A program made the translations under genes and the position numbers. 5,620 bases of DNA from Nitrospiraceae bacterium (GTDB taxonomy: Bacteria; Nitrospirota; Nitrospiria; Nitrospirales; Nitrospiraceae): the NCBI GenBank assembly GCA_005793285.1, contig SXPO01000255.1, forward strand, positions 1 through 5,620, read 5' to 3'. This document shows, in pieces, positions 1 through 5,620 of this stretch. The notes beneath the pieces are model-generated. The model searched no databases. It was not told the DNA's origin and worked only from the letters and a program-made list of their open reading frames with translations. Each line of letters begins with the position of its first letter. Positions within the stretch are counted from its first letter, which is position 1.

Positions 1-150
1 CCCATCAAGGAGTTGCGAATTCTGGCCGGGGCTGGTTTTGTGACGGCGGTCTGTTCAGGGATTCAATTGATGCCGGGATTGCCCAAGAAGCCGGCGGGTG
101 AACGGATTGCCTTGGATCCGGTGAACGGAGAAATCGTCGGGTTGTCGTAA
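1..150 (+). CDS. fhs: Formate-tetrahydrofolate ligase, C-terminal 49 residues (5' end outside window)
   Basis: The first frame of the + strand is open from base 1 and ends at TAA (148-150), giving 49 residues. They include AGAGFV and then MPGLPKKPAGERIALD, ending in GEIVGLS. This matches the conserved C-terminus of formate-tetrahydrofolate ligase (formyl-THF synthetase), where a glycine-rich AGAGF strand is followed by MPGLPK-PAA and a short GxIxGLF end. The enzyme makes 10-formyl-THF from formate, THF and ATP in cytosolic one-carbon metabolism. The catalytic and ATP-binding regions lie upstream of the window, so intactness cannot be judged. One difference from the usual form is visible: the stretch before MPGLP reads VCSGIQL where many homologues have a TGDIMT-like segment. 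The gene is convergent with hflC, with 42 nt between the two stop codons. Identification rests on this short but characteristic tail. Confidence 0.87.
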   Translation, partial: PIKELRILAGAGFVTAVCSGIQLMPGLPKKPAGERIALDPVNGEIVGLS

Positions 151-192
151 GGGGTGTGAACCAGGACGGTCACTACACGGATTGCGGGAGAC

Positions 193-1056
193 TCAGCGTT
201 GTTTCAGGTAGCGGAAGAATTCTGAATCGGGGCTCATCACCAGCGTCGTCTTATTATCTTTGAAGGTCGCCTTGTAGGCTTCCATCGAGCGGGTGAATTC
301 GAAGAACTTCTGGTCCTGCCGGTAGGCATCGGCGTAGATGCGAAACGCTTTCGCATCGCCGCTTCCACGAAGCTCTTCCGACTCTTTGTAGGCCTGGGCC
401 AAGATGATCTCTCGATCTTTCTCGGCTTCGGACCGGATCTTTTGCGCTTCTTCAGCCCCCTCTGCACGGTACTGCTTAGCTTGCCGCTCACGTTCGGCCT
501 GCATGCGGGCGAATACGGCTTTCTCGTTTTGCTCGGGGAGATCGGCGCGTTTGATCCGGACATCCAGAATCTCAATGCCGTACGTGGATGCTTTCTCGTT
601 CGCTCGTTTGGAGACCACCCGCATGATGTCGGCTCTCGTGCTCGACACGATTTCCAAGAGCTCATGACGTCCCAGCTCGACGCGCAGCTCGGAATAGATA
701 ATGTCATGCAGCCGCTGCAGGGCGCCCCGCTGACTTTGGAAGTTCTGGTATACCAATAGGGGGTCGACAATCCGCCACTTTGCGAAGTTATCCAGCAGCA
801 GGGTCTTCTTATCCTGCGTAATAACGTCCTGGGCGCTGGAGTCATAATCCAAGAGCCGTTTGTCGAAATAGGTGACTTCCTGGACGAACGGCACTTTCAT
901 ATACAACCCGGGATCCGTGATGTTTCTCACCGGCTTTCCGAGTTGGACGACGATGGCGTTCTGCGTCACATCGACGACGAAGAGGGGAGAGGCTCCCAGC
1001 ACGAACAACCCCACAGCCACTGCAGTCAGCGCAATTGCAAGGCCTTGTTTGGTCAT
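193..1056 (-). CDS. hflC: HflC, SPFH/band 7 protease-modulator subunit
   Basis: This 287-residue protein is the HflC partner of HflK. In well-studied bacteria, HflK and HflC form a large membrane-anchored cage around the AAA+ protease FtsH and modulate turnover of membrane proteins. Visible parts: one N-terminal membrane segment (about residues 5-28), with most of the protein expected on the periplasmic side; an SPFH/band 7 domain (about 29-185) with the typical GLYMKVPF and FDKRLLDYD stretches; a charged Ala/Glu/Arg-rich helix likely to form coiled coil (about 185-236); and a C-terminal MSPDSEFFRYL motif characteristic of HflC. It is somewhat shorter than E. coli HflC (334 residues). The ATG overlaps the TGA of hflK as ATGA, and a GGAG (complement of 1065-1068) sits 8 nt upstream, so translation is probably coupled to hflK. 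No ftsH is present in the window. Confidence 0.95.
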   Translation of the reverse strand: MTKQGLAIALTAVAVGLFVLGASPLFVVDVTQNAIVVQLGKPVRNITDPGLYMKVPFVQEVTYFDKRLLDYDSSAQDVITQDKKTLLLDNFAKWRIVDPLLVYQNFQSQRGALQRLHDIIYSELRVELGRHELLEIVSSTRADIMRVVSKRANEKASTYGIEILDVRIKRADLPEQNEKAVFARMQAERERQAKQYRAEGAEEAQKIRSEAEKDREIILAQAYKESEELRGSGDAKAFRIYADAYRQDQKFFEFTRSMEAYKATFKDNKTTLVMSPDSEFFRYLKQR

Positions 1057-2117
1057 GGTGTGGGCTCCACATTTGCCGGTTTCGGAGCAGGTTTCGAGAG
1101 ACGGTCTAAAGGAAGATAGGGTAACAGGCGTTCGCCGCCCTTTCCGTCAATGATCACCTTTTCTACGTTCGGGAGGATTTCCTCCAGCGTTTCGATGTAG
1201 ATGCGCTTGCTGATGATGTCTTTGGCTTGCTGGTATTCCTTCAGTGTGGCCAGGAATCGATTGGCCTCGCCTTGGGAGCGGTTGAGCCGCGCCTGCGCAA
1301 AACCCTTGGCGCGATTGACCAATTCGGCAGCTTCGCCTTTTGCCCTGGGAATAATGTCGTTTCGATACCCTTGGGCTTGATTGATCAGCTTTTCGCGATC
1401 TTCCTTGGCATTGGTCACGTCTTTGAAGGCGGCAGCAACGGCTTCGGGTGGATCGACGTCTTGGAGTTGCACTGCAGCCACCTGCACGCCGGCATGGTAG
1501 TCATCGAGGATGCTTTGCAGTAAGACCATCATGCTCTGCTGAATGTCGGCTTTCCCGGTTGTCAGAGCTTCGTCGATCTTGCTCTTGCCGACCACTTCAC
1601 GCATCGAAGCCTCGGCGGCTTTCCCGATGGTTTCATGAATATCCGCCACATTGAAGAGATAGTCGCTTGATTCTTTGATCTTGTATTGGACGATGAACTC
1701 GATGGCGAGAATGTTCATGTCGCCGGTCAGCATGAGGGCTTCTTGAGGGACCATCTGCTGGCGGCCCTGCTGATTGGTCCGGAACCCTACCTCCACGCGG
1801 TGGAGTTTGGCGACTTTCGGTTGAAGCACACTTTCGATAACCGGGATTTTGAAATGGGGACCTGGCTCGACTGTCCGAACCGGCGTTCCAAACCGCTTCA
1901 CGACGCCTTCTTCATCTGGCGCGACGATAAAGACACTCTGCCAGACAAAAAATATCAACAGGGCGGCCAGGATCAGGTTCATGGCCCCGCCGGAAGGGAT
2001 CAGGTTTTTAAATCCGCCGGGAGGAAAGAGATTCTTGAATTGAGACTGCGCCTGCTTGAGGGCATCCTCAAGGGGGTCGCTTCGTTTACTCCAAGGATCT
2101 TTGGGGTCCCAGACCAT
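1053..2117 (-). CDS. hflK: HflK, SPFH/band 7 protease-modulator subunit
   Basis: This 354-residue protein is the HflK half of the HflKC complex that surrounds FtsH. The start MVWDPKDPW fits the family's usual Trp/Pro/Asp opening, which supports this ATG even though no good Shine-Dalgarno sequence precedes it (the nearest AGGA is about 20 nt away). A Gly/Pro-rich cytoplasmic N-terminus (1-44) is followed by a single membrane helix (about 46-66), then the SPFH/band 7 domain from VAPDEEGVVKRFG (65-77) to about residue 235. Next comes a long charged helical region (about 235-305) carrying the HflK signatures LQDVDPPEAV (218-227), GYRNDIIPRAKGEA (250-263) and SQGEANRF (281-288), and a Pro-rich tail (341-354). 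E. coli HflK has 419 residues and a longer Gly-rich N-terminus. The N-terminus here holds a nine-residue tandem repeat (27-35 and 36-44). The gene is followed by hflC with a 4-nt overlap. Confidence 0.96.
   Translation of the reverse strand: MVWDPKDPWSKRSDPLEDALKQAQSQFKNLFPPGGFKNLIPSGGAMNLILAALLIFFVWQSVFIVAPDEEGVVKRFGTPVRTVEPGPHFKIPVIESVLQPKVAKLHRVEVGFRTNQQGRQQMVPQEALMLTGDMNILAIEFIVQYKIKESSDYLFNVADIHETIGKAAEASMREVVGKSKIDEALTTGKADIQQSMMVLLQSILDDYHAGVQVAAVQLQDVDPPEAVAAAFKDVTNAKEDREKLINQAQGYRNDIIPRAKGEAAELVNRAKGFAQARLNRSQGEANRFLATLKEYQQAKDIISKRIYIETLEEILPNVEKVIIDGKGGERLLPYLPLDRLSKPAPKPANVEPTP
1987..2040 (-). repeat. Tandem 27-bp repeat inside the hflK 5' region
   Basis: Two adjacent 27-bp units, 1987-2013 and 2014-2040, agree at 20 of 27 positions by direct comparison. 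They encode FKNLFPPGG and FKNLIPSGG, residues 27-35 and 36-44 of HflK, just before the membrane helix. Seven of the nine residues are identical. The units are in frame, so the repeat lengthens the Gly/Pro-rich cytoplasmic linker without disturbing the reading frame. An old in-frame duplication is the simplest explanation. Confidence 0.75.
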
Positions 2118-2193
2118 GCGGCTGTTCGATGTATTCCTATGCAGAGGTCAGATGGCCGTCACCTTAGCAGAGTGGAGGAAGAAGGGGCAAGGT

Positions 2194-2262
2194 CTAAAAA
2201 GCCATAGAGAGTATCCAGTACAAGAGGCCTGCCAGGACGGCTGTCGCTGGAAGGGTGACGAT
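2194..2262 (-). other. In-frame continuation of the PiT transporter gene after the TGA stop
   Basis: Directly after the TGA at 2263-2265 the same frame runs for 22 codons to a TAG at 2194-2196. The encoded peptide starts IVTLPATAVLAGLLYW and ends ILSMAF, which reads as a hydrophobic helix. It resembles the last membrane segment of PiT transporters, where a Trp followed by a VTLPA-like start and a LYW-like end is common. Reading the TGA as TGG would give a 375-residue transporter with a family-typical C-terminus. The segment therefore looks like the original 3' end of the gene rather than intergenic DNA. Whether it is translated cannot be told from sequence. Confidence 0.72.
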
Positions 2263-3321
2263 TCAGGCGAGGAGCATATTGTGAACGGTAGGCCAGCGGA
2301 CTGCCTGCTTGCCGTTCCGTAGGCCGATACCAATAATGGCCGAACTGCTGACGTGTGTGGTCGAGACAGGCAATCCCAATATGCCGGAAAGCAGGACTAG
2401 TGAGGATGTTGCCAGATTGGCGGATAATCCTTCCTGATGATTCATCGTCGTCACATTCTCGGCGAGCACCGTGGTTACGCGCAATCCTCCGATATAGCTC
2501 CCCACACCCATCGCAAGGGTGACTCCTCCAAAAACGGCGAGCTGGATCGAAACGCTGGGCCAGGTTGCGGTTGTACTGCTGAGCAGCAACATGGCTACGA
2601 TTTTCGGCGCATCGTTGGTTCCGCGAGCGAATGAGGCCAGCCCGCTGGACAGCCAATGAATGGTATCAAGTCCCACCGACAACCCCTGTAATCCGGAGCG
2701 ATCACATTGCGACGGGACGGCCAGCACCGGCCGGCCGAATAGGGGCGTTTGAAACAGTGTTCTTGTGCTGCCCTGTGCGTCAATGGCGACCAATGCGCGG
2801 GAGGCCGGTATGACACAGAGGCAGGCGCCCTCCCATCGCGCGGCGAGCAACCGCAGGCCTGGATAAAGAAGATAGGAAAGTGCGAGGGCCAGGAACGGAC
2901 TGAGGAGTAACGGCAGAGCGATCTTCTTGATGATTGCGGGCCAGAGCAGCGCTTCTCCCGCGAAGGCGGCCAAGCCGGCGCCGACGATGGCGCCGGTCAG
3001 CGCATGAGTGGTCGAGACCGGGAGCCCGGTGCGAGAGGCGAAGAGCACCCATGCCATGGCTCCGGCCAACACAGCCATCGTGACGGCGGGTGGGATCATT
3101 GTGCCGGTTTGAAGCAGACTTTGGCTGAACGTCTTCACCATCGCGCCGGTGACGAATGCGGCGGCGCTCGCTCCAAGCATGGTCCAGCATGTTCCCCATA
3201 AGATGGCGGAACGATAGTCGGTGACGCCGCTTCCCACAAGCGTGGCGATCGCTTTCGACACATCATTGGTGCCGTTGGCGGAGGCCAGAGCAAGAACCAG
3301 GATGAAGGCCAGGAATTCCAT
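2263..3321 (-). CDS. pit: PiT-family inorganic phosphate transporter, closed early by TGA
   Basis: This 352-residue membrane protein belongs to the PiT (PitA/SLC20-like) family, which imports phosphate, often as a metal-phosphate complex, using the H+ or Na+ gradient. The family's internal duplication is clear: ANGTNDVSKAIA (15-26) pairs with ARGTNDAPKIVA (232-243), and TGLPVSTTHAL (98-108) pairs with LGLPVSTTHVSSSA (315-328). The halves are joined by a less hydrophobic linker (about 160-215). The ATG is the only usable start: a TAA lies in frame 18 nt upstream, and the protein begins directly with the first helix, as in homologues. No clear Shine-Dalgarno sequence precedes it. The ORF ends after NMLLA at a TGA replacing the usual Trp, so the last helix is missing unless the stop is read through. 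It follows arsS by 37 nt. No DUF47/PhoU-like accessory gene, a common PiT neighbour, is adjacent. Arsenate can use some PiT carriers, which may explain the context. Confidence 0.9.
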   Translation of the reverse strand: MEFLAFILVLALASANGTNDVSKAIATLVGSGVTDYRSAILWGTCWTMLGASAAAFVTGAMVKTFSQSLLQTGTMIPPAVTMAVLAGAMAWVLFASRTGLPVSTTHALTGAIVGAGLAAFAGEALLWPAIIKKIALPLLLSPFLALALSYLLYPGLRLLAARWEGACLCVIPASRALVAIDAQGSTRTLFQTPLFGRPVLAVPSQCDRSGLQGLSVGLDTIHWLSSGLASFARGTNDAPKIVAMLLLSSTTATWPSVSIQLAVFGGVTLAMGVGSYIGGLRVTTVLAENVTTMNHQEGLSANLATSSLVLLSGILGLPVSTTHVSSSAIIGIGLRNGKQAVRWPTVHNMLLA

Positions 3322-3327
3322 GATTGA

Positions 3328-3345
3328 GTTGAGGTCTTACTCAAC
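3328..3345 (-). promoter_or_regulatory. Short inverted repeat in the arsS-pit gap, just upstream of the pit start
   Basis: GTTGAG (3328-3333) and CTCAAC (3340-3345) form a perfect 6-bp stem with a 6-nt loop in the 37-nt gap between arsS and the transporter gene. The stem ends 6 nt before the transporter ATG, where a ribosome binding site would be expected, and no purine-rich Shine-Dalgarno sequence is visible there. No T-run follows the stem on the - strand, so it is not a standard intrinsic terminator. It could affect translation of the transporter or be chance; a stem this short is weak evidence. Confidence 0.3.
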
Positions 3346-3358
3346 CGACGCTTTCTTT

Positions 3359-4396
3359 TTATGTAACCGTGCCGCCGCACGATGAGCCAGATCCGGCCGT
3401 GCAGCCATAGCAATGGTTGCTGGTCACGATCCGGCGCCGATGCAGCTGCGCCGGGTTGAAGTCACGGATGTGCGACGGCGCGCCATGGTCGACCGGTAGA
3501 TCAAGCATCTGGTTGAAGTCGCAGTCGTAGAGCCTACCGTCCCATCCGACCGAAAGGGTTGAGCGGCACATGACACCGGCGGCAGCAGCAGGATTGAACG
3601 CATTGGCGAGGCGGTCCATATAGCCGGCATAGTTGCCGCTCTCGATAAGAAACTCCAGAAACCGGCTGATCGGCATATTGGTGATCGTGTAGAGACGGTT
3701 GAACCTGATGCCGAACCGGGTGGAGAGTTCCCGTTTGAACAGGGCTTCCGTCGGCTCCTGTTTCGGCGGTAAGAATGCGCCGACCGGGTTGTAGACCAGG
3801 TTCAAGGTGAGCCCGCTTCCATCCTGTCCATACCCCAGACGGTTCAGGATGCGGATGGCCTCGATCGATTTGTCGAAGACGCCGTCTCCCCGCTGAGCGT
3901 CGGTTTGCGACGCGCGGTAATAGGGCAAGGACGCGACAATCTCGACCTGATGGGCCGCAAGAAAGCCGGCAAGGTCCTGCTGAGAGGGGAGGAGCAGCAC
4001 CGTCAGGTTACAGCGATCCATGACATGCCGATTCAGTTGTCGGGCTTGTTCGACCAGCCAGCGGAAATTCGGATTCAGCTCCGGCGCCCCTCCCGTGAGA
4101 TCGACCGTGGGAATATCCGTGGCGGCCAACGCGGCCATACATTGTTCGGCGGTTTCACGCGACAGGCTTTCGGTGCGGTCTGGTCCCGCGTCCACATGGC
4201 AGTGGCGGCAGGTCTGGTTGCAGAGCTTGCCGACATTGATTTGCAGAACGGAGAGTCCGGTTGCCCGGAGTGGGAATAATCCGGCCTGATCCAGCCGAAG
4301 GTCGAATGGTGGAGAGGAGGCCGGTTGTCCGAGAATCCGAAGCTGTTCAGTCGATGAGGCAAGAGGGTTGCTTCGGCCAAGCAACGTGAGAGCCAT
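3359..4396 (-). CDS. arsS: ArsS, arsenosugar-biosynthesis radical SAM enzyme
   Basis: This 345-residue protein matches the ArsS family of radical SAM/Cys-rich proteins. The family is known to join the 5'-deoxyadenosyl group of SAM to trivalent dimethylarsenic, giving a dimethylarsinoyl-deoxyadenosine precursor of arsenosugars. The radical SAM motif C59-x3-C63-x2-C66 (CNQTCRHC) binds the [4Fe-4S] cluster and follows a strand LQINVGKLC. TGGAPELNPNF (101-111) is the SAM-contacting GGxPxL-like motif. The C-terminal third has C277 and C292 (GWDGRLYDCDFNQML), then a Cys-rich end HCYGCTAGSGSSCGG with C329, C332 and C340. These resemble auxiliary-cluster ligands and are typical of ArsS (DUF3641-like end). 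Some family members are annotated as selenoproteins; here all these positions are Cys codons and the stop is TAA. The ATG directly follows the TAA of arsM with no gap. Its GGAGG (complement of 4407-4411) is formed by the last Gly codons of arsM, indicating tight coupling. Confidence 0.93.
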   Translation of the reverse strand: MALTLLGRSNPLASSTEQLRILGQPASSPPFDLRLDQAGLFPLRATGLSVLQINVGKLCNQTCRHCHVDAGPDRTESLSRETAEQCMAALAATDIPTVDLTGGAPELNPNFRWLVEQARQLNRHVMDRCNLTVLLLPSQQDLAGFLAAHQVEIVASLPYYRASQTDAQRGDGVFDKSIEAIRILNRLGYGQDGSGLTLNLVYNPVGAFLPPKQEPTEALFKRELSTRFGIRFNRLYTITNMPISRFLEFLIESGNYAGYMDRLANAFNPAAAAGVMCRSTLSVGWDGRLYDCDFNQMLDLPVDHGAPSHIRDFNPAQLHRRRIVTSNHCYGCTAGSGSSCGGTVT

Positions 4397-5584
4397 TTAG
4401 CAGCAGCCTCCATCGGGAGCGCAGGAGACGGCCGTTCCACCTGTTGGTTGTCCGGCCCGATTGAGAATTGCGAAGTGCGGCACATATCCCTCGGCGTCCA
4501 ACACTGCGAGGGTTTTCGAGCAAATTTCCAACGGCTCTCCCCGGCGATAGATATGCTGGTCGTCGTCTGCTGCTTCGAGGAAGGGGCCGGCCAGCAAGGC
4601 ATAATGGCCTTGCCAGGTGCAGGGGGTCTGTGCAGGAAATACGGCGGTCCAGCGCGGGTCGGTTTGATCGAGCCACAGCGGATGGGGTGTGAGGACAAAG
4701 TGGCCGGCCAGCGGGGGATAACTCAACAAGACGGCGTCATCCTGGGTAATCGGCTGAGGGATGCCGCGTTGATAGGCCCTGCCTCGTTCATCGACGACCC
4801 GGTTAAACGGTCCCCTGAGTGTCGCGTAGCGAATCGGCGAGGGCGTCGTGGCCGGCAGGATTTTGTAGCCGGTCAAGGTAATGGAAAAGAAGTGGATGCC
4901 GTCGATCACTTGCCAGGGTGAAGACTTCACGAGATGAATGCCGAGAAATCCCGCGTCGGTCATTCCCGCGATGTAGGCTGTCAAGGTGAGCGCGCCGGAC
5001 AAACAGTCTCCCCATTTATCAGCATCATGGGCCAGGTATTGAGGCACGGTCTGGTCTGCGACGATATCGGAGATGGTAAATCGGCCGCCGGGTTTGGCGA
5101 CCCGGAACATTTCCCGAAAGACCTTCCGCTTGTCCGGAGCAAGATTGATGACGCAATTGGAGATAATCAGATCGATCGTTCCATCCTCGACCGGCATCGC
5201 ATCAGCCAGGCCCTTTCGAAACTCTACATTGGAAGACGGATATCCCAGGTTGGCCGCGACGGCCACTGCATTCTTCCGGGCAATCTCCAGCATTGTGTCG
5301 GTTATGTCGATGCCGATCACGCGTCCGGCAGATCCGACGAGCCGGGAGGCTTCGAAGCAATCGATTCCGCCGCCGGAGCCGATATCCAAGACCGTTTCAC
5401 CGGCACGCACCGTCTTCAGCCCGGCCGGGGTGCCGCAGCCGTACGAGATCTTGAGTACTTCTTCGGGAATAAACGACTTCAGCTGCGCCATGTCGTAATT
5501 GGTCGGGCAGCACATCTGCTCGCCGGTTGCGGCGGCCTTCGCGTAACGATCGCTGACTTTCCTGGTGATTTCATCAATGGGCAT
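4397..5584 (-). CDS. arsM: ArsM, As(III) SAM methyltransferase with duplicated C-terminal module
   Basis: This 395-residue enzyme is an arsenite methyltransferase that transfers methyl groups from SAM to thiol-bound As(III), giving mono- and dimethylarsenicals. The Rossmann fold spans about residues 1-243, with motif I VLDIGSGGGIDCFEA (65-79), an acidic strand end VIGIDIT (89-95) and SNCVINLAPDK (142-152). C50 (YGCG), C144 (SNC) and C194 (WGDCLSGA) correspond to the three arsenic-coordinating cysteines of characterised ArsM; the 50-residue spacing of the last two equals that of the red-alga enzyme. C25-C26 adds an N-terminal pair. Residues 244-395 are an extension with two copies of one module (253-298 and 328-373), and the protein ends in CAPDGGCC. 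Residue 283 is a usual total for some bacterial ArsM proteins, so the extension is notable. GAGG (complement of 5590-5593) lies 5 nt before the ATG. It is directly followed by arsS. An ArsM for arsenosugar synthesis is the most likely role. Confidence 0.93.
   Translation of the reverse strand: MPIDEITRKVSDRYAKAAATGEQMCCPTNYDMAQLKSFIPEEVLKISYGCGTPAGLKTVRAGETVLDIGSGGGIDCFEASRLVGSAGRVIGIDITDTMLEIARKNAVAVAANLGYPSSNVEFRKGLADAMPVEDGTIDLIISNCVINLAPDKRKVFREMFRVAKPGGRFTISDIVADQTVPQYLAHDADKWGDCLSGALTLTAYIAGMTDAGFLGIHLVKSSPWQVIDGIHFFSITLTGYKILPATTPSPIRYATLRGPFNRVVDERGRAYQRGIPQPITQDDAVLLSYPPLAGHFVLTPHPLWLDQTDPRWTAVFPAQTPCTWQGHYALLAGPFLEAADDDQHIYRRGEPLEICSKTLAVLDAEGYVPHFAILNRAGQPTGGTAVSCAPDGGCC
4407..4411 (-). 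promoter_or_regulatory. Ribosome binding site of arsS inside the arsM 3' end
   Basis: On the - strand this reads GGAGG, 10 nt before the arsS ATG. It is made by the codons for G392 and G393 in the Cys-rich tail of ArsM, so the arsS start site is loaded while arsM is still being translated. Confidence 0.65.
4466..4828 (-). repeat. Two ungapped copies of a C-terminal module within arsM
   Basis: At protein level, residues 253-298 (4691-4828) and 328-373 (4466-4603) align without gaps at an exact offset of 75 residues, with 15 of 46 identical by hand count. Matching points include YAxLxGPF (253-260 / 328-335), D265/D340, YxRGxP (271-276 / 346-351), I279/I354, L287/L362 and HF (295-296 / 370-371). 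The second copy looks like the C-terminal region found once in ordinary ArsM proteins, and the first like an extra diverged copy. Only the second has a Cys (C355). The divergence points to an old duplication. Confidence 0.72.
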
Positions 5585-5589
5585 GACGG

Positions 5590-5593
5590 CCTC
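5590..5593 (-). promoter_or_regulatory. Ribosome binding site of arsM
   Basis: GAGG on the - strand lies 5 nt before the ATG at 5582-5584 and supports that start. The remaining bases to the window edge (5594-5620) show no recognisable promoter or operator, and any ArsR-type site would lie further right. Confidence 0.6.
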
Positions 5594-5620
5594 GTGGTGG
5601 TTCGACAGGGGTGCAGTCAG

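Noticed and set aside
151..192. Bidirectional terminator between the convergent fhs and hflC genes.
   Set aside because: The 42-nt gap shows no GC-rich stem with a T-run on either strand.
2140..2170. Partial inverted repeat AGGT...ACCT between the transporter gene and hflK as a terminator.
   Set aside because: Only four base pairs form before a mismatch and no T-run follows on the - strand.
2118..2193. Possible sigma70-like promoter for hflK (GTGACG, 17-nt gap, TAGGAA on the - strand).
   Set aside because: By hand it matches the -35 consensus at 4 of 6 and the -10 at 3 of 6 positions, which is expected by chance in a stretch of this size. Readthrough from the upstream genes is equally possible.
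1686..2207. 173-codon open frame on the + strand opposite hflK.
   Set aside because: It lies antisense to well-conserved HflK domains, has no recognisable motif, and appears to be a by-product of the hflK codon usage.
2263..2265. TGA in the transporter gene as a selenocysteine codon.
   Set aside because: The family has Trp, not Cys, at this position inside a hydrophobic helix, and I saw no convincing SECIS-like hairpin directly after it. A nonsense change or base-call error is simpler.
2159..2656. 165-codon open frame on the - strand overlapping the transporter gene.
   Set aside because: It runs in a different frame across the conserved PiT sequence, has an Arg/Ser/His-rich composition typical of shadow frames, and matches no family I recognise.
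4075..4698. 207-codon open frame on the - strand spanning the arsM-arsS junction.
   Set aside because: It overlaps two clear genes in another frame and its sequence shows no family features. The arsM and arsS frames carry all expected motifs.

Overview
The window carries six protein-coding genes and almost no intergenic space. One gene, a 3' end, lies on the + strand. The other five lie on the - strand, so in transcription order they run from the right edge to the left. Composition is moderately GC-rich. The protein sequences look like those of a Gram-negative, environmental bacterium. A Nitrospira-like (Nitrospirota) host is my best guess from the general look of HflK and the arsenic genes, but it is an inference that I cannot verify here.

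Right half (3359-5584, - strand): an arsenic-biotransformation pair. The first gene encodes an ArsM-type As(III) S-adenosylmethionine methyltransferase with the expected arsenic-binding cysteines, a long C-terminal extension and a Cys-rich tail. Its stop codon directly abuts the start codon of the second gene, which encodes an ArsS-type radical SAM enzyme with a CxxxCxxC cluster motif and a Cys-rich C-terminus. Together they are the core of arsenosugar biosynthesis: ArsM methylates arsenite to dimethylarsenic, and ArsS joins it to the 5'-deoxyadenosyl group of SAM. The ArsM extension contains two tandem copies of one module, spaced exactly 75 residues apart.

Middle (2194-3321, - strand): a PiT-family phosphate transporter gene starts 37 nt after arsS. 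Its reading frame is closed by a TGA exactly where the family has a conserved Trp before its last membrane helix. The same frame continues after the TGA with 22 family-like codons and then a TAG. The gene is therefore either recently truncated, affected by a base-call error, or read through.

Left half (193-2117, - strand): hflK and hflC overlap by 4 nt (ATGA). They encode the paired SPFH/band 7 membrane proteins that assemble around the FtsH protease. At the extreme left (1-150, + strand) is the 3' end of a formate-tetrahydrofolate ligase gene, convergent with hflC.

The likely logic is a SAM-dependent arsenic detoxification or arsenosugar cassette followed by a phosphate (and possibly arsenate-permeable) carrier, next to housekeeping membrane-protease modulator and one-carbon genes. 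No RNA gene, CRISPR array, insertion sequence or convincing terminator was seen. No stretch over 300 bases lacks a gene.
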